Assembly: GCF_019578655.1 (NCBI RefSeq)
Contig: NC_063263.1
Location: 10,849,001 to 10,913,000, forward strand
Length of the DNA stretch: 64,000 nt
Reading direction: 5' to 3'
Origin: Ricinus communis
Lineage: Eukaryota; Streptophyta; Magnoliopsida; Malpighiales; Euphorbiaceae
The position numbers and the translations under genes are program-made. Below, one piece after another: positions 63,877-64,000 of this stretch; position 1 is the first letter of the stretch, and every line of letters begins with the position of its first letter. The notes under the pieces were generated by a model that did no database searches, was not told the origin of the DNA, and saw only the letters and a list, made by a program, of their open reading frames with translations.

Positions 63877-64000
63877 ATCAGGCAGCTAAAATCTCTACAA
63901 CTTCAGAATCATTACCAACTATGGTGATTAATCTCTGAAAGGGACCCTCATTAACCGACCAGCCTTTATATTATTAGATGAATCCCTATACCGAACTCCC

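Noticed and set aside
1..64000. CRISPR arrays, operons or other prokaryotic systems
   Set aside because: The genes are plant families, two of them interrupted by GT..AG introns, and no regularly spaced repeats are present.

Overview
This window is nuclear DNA of a flowering plant, almost certainly a eudicot. The two genes with introns use GT..AG junctions, the intergenic DNA is very AT-rich, and all three intact genes match well-known angiosperm families. I cannot name the species; a rosid is a reasonable guess, not a conclusion.

Layout. (1) 1-9,800: a plus-strand gene of 15 coding exons (1,266-9,584) for a 578-residue leucine-rich-repeat protein of the Arabidopsis At1g15740 type, with a likely N-myristoylation and palmitoylation start. 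(2) 9,800-14,650: AT-rich intergenic DNA with a weak tRNA-derived, SINE-like remnant. (3) 14,659-22,740: a complete minus-strand TOPLESS (TPL/TPR1-type) co-repressor gene with 25 coding exons, 1,133 residues, a 5'UTR intron and a TATA box. Its upstream region holds a GATAAG cluster and a 20-bp perfect palindrome centred on a G-box. (4) 22,750-56,600: a gene-poor stretch of about 34 kb. It contains microsatellites, MITE-like repeats, two solo LTRs of one retroelement family, an inverted-repeat element, and two orphan exon-like open frames that I do not recognise. (5) 57,000-59,820: three decayed coding fragments, all on the minus strand: a group I WRKY factor, an ARF10/16-type auxin response factor, and a LINE-type RNase H domain. 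(6) 60,883-62,376: an intact single-exon vacuolar-type amino acid transporter gene (AVT6E-like). (7) 62,377-64,000: its 3' region and an unassigned minus-strand open frame.

How the genes relate. From memory, the LRR gene, TOPLESS and this transporter match At1g15740, At1g15750 and At1g80510. The last lies beside TPR1 (At1g80490) in the duplicated sister block. The window therefore looks like an unfractionated ancestral gene order that Arabidopsis has split between two paralogous segments. TPL is a nuclear co-repressor recruited by EAR-motif proteins such as Aux/IAAs. The transporter is probably a tonoplast amino acid carrier and the LRR protein is probably membrane-tethered. Nothing indicates that the three act in one pathway; they are linked by ancestry.

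The most unusual part is the 57.0-59.8 kb mosaic of decayed WRKY, ARF and RNase H coding sequence in one orientation. The two orphan exon-like frames at 23.6 and 50.0 kb come next.
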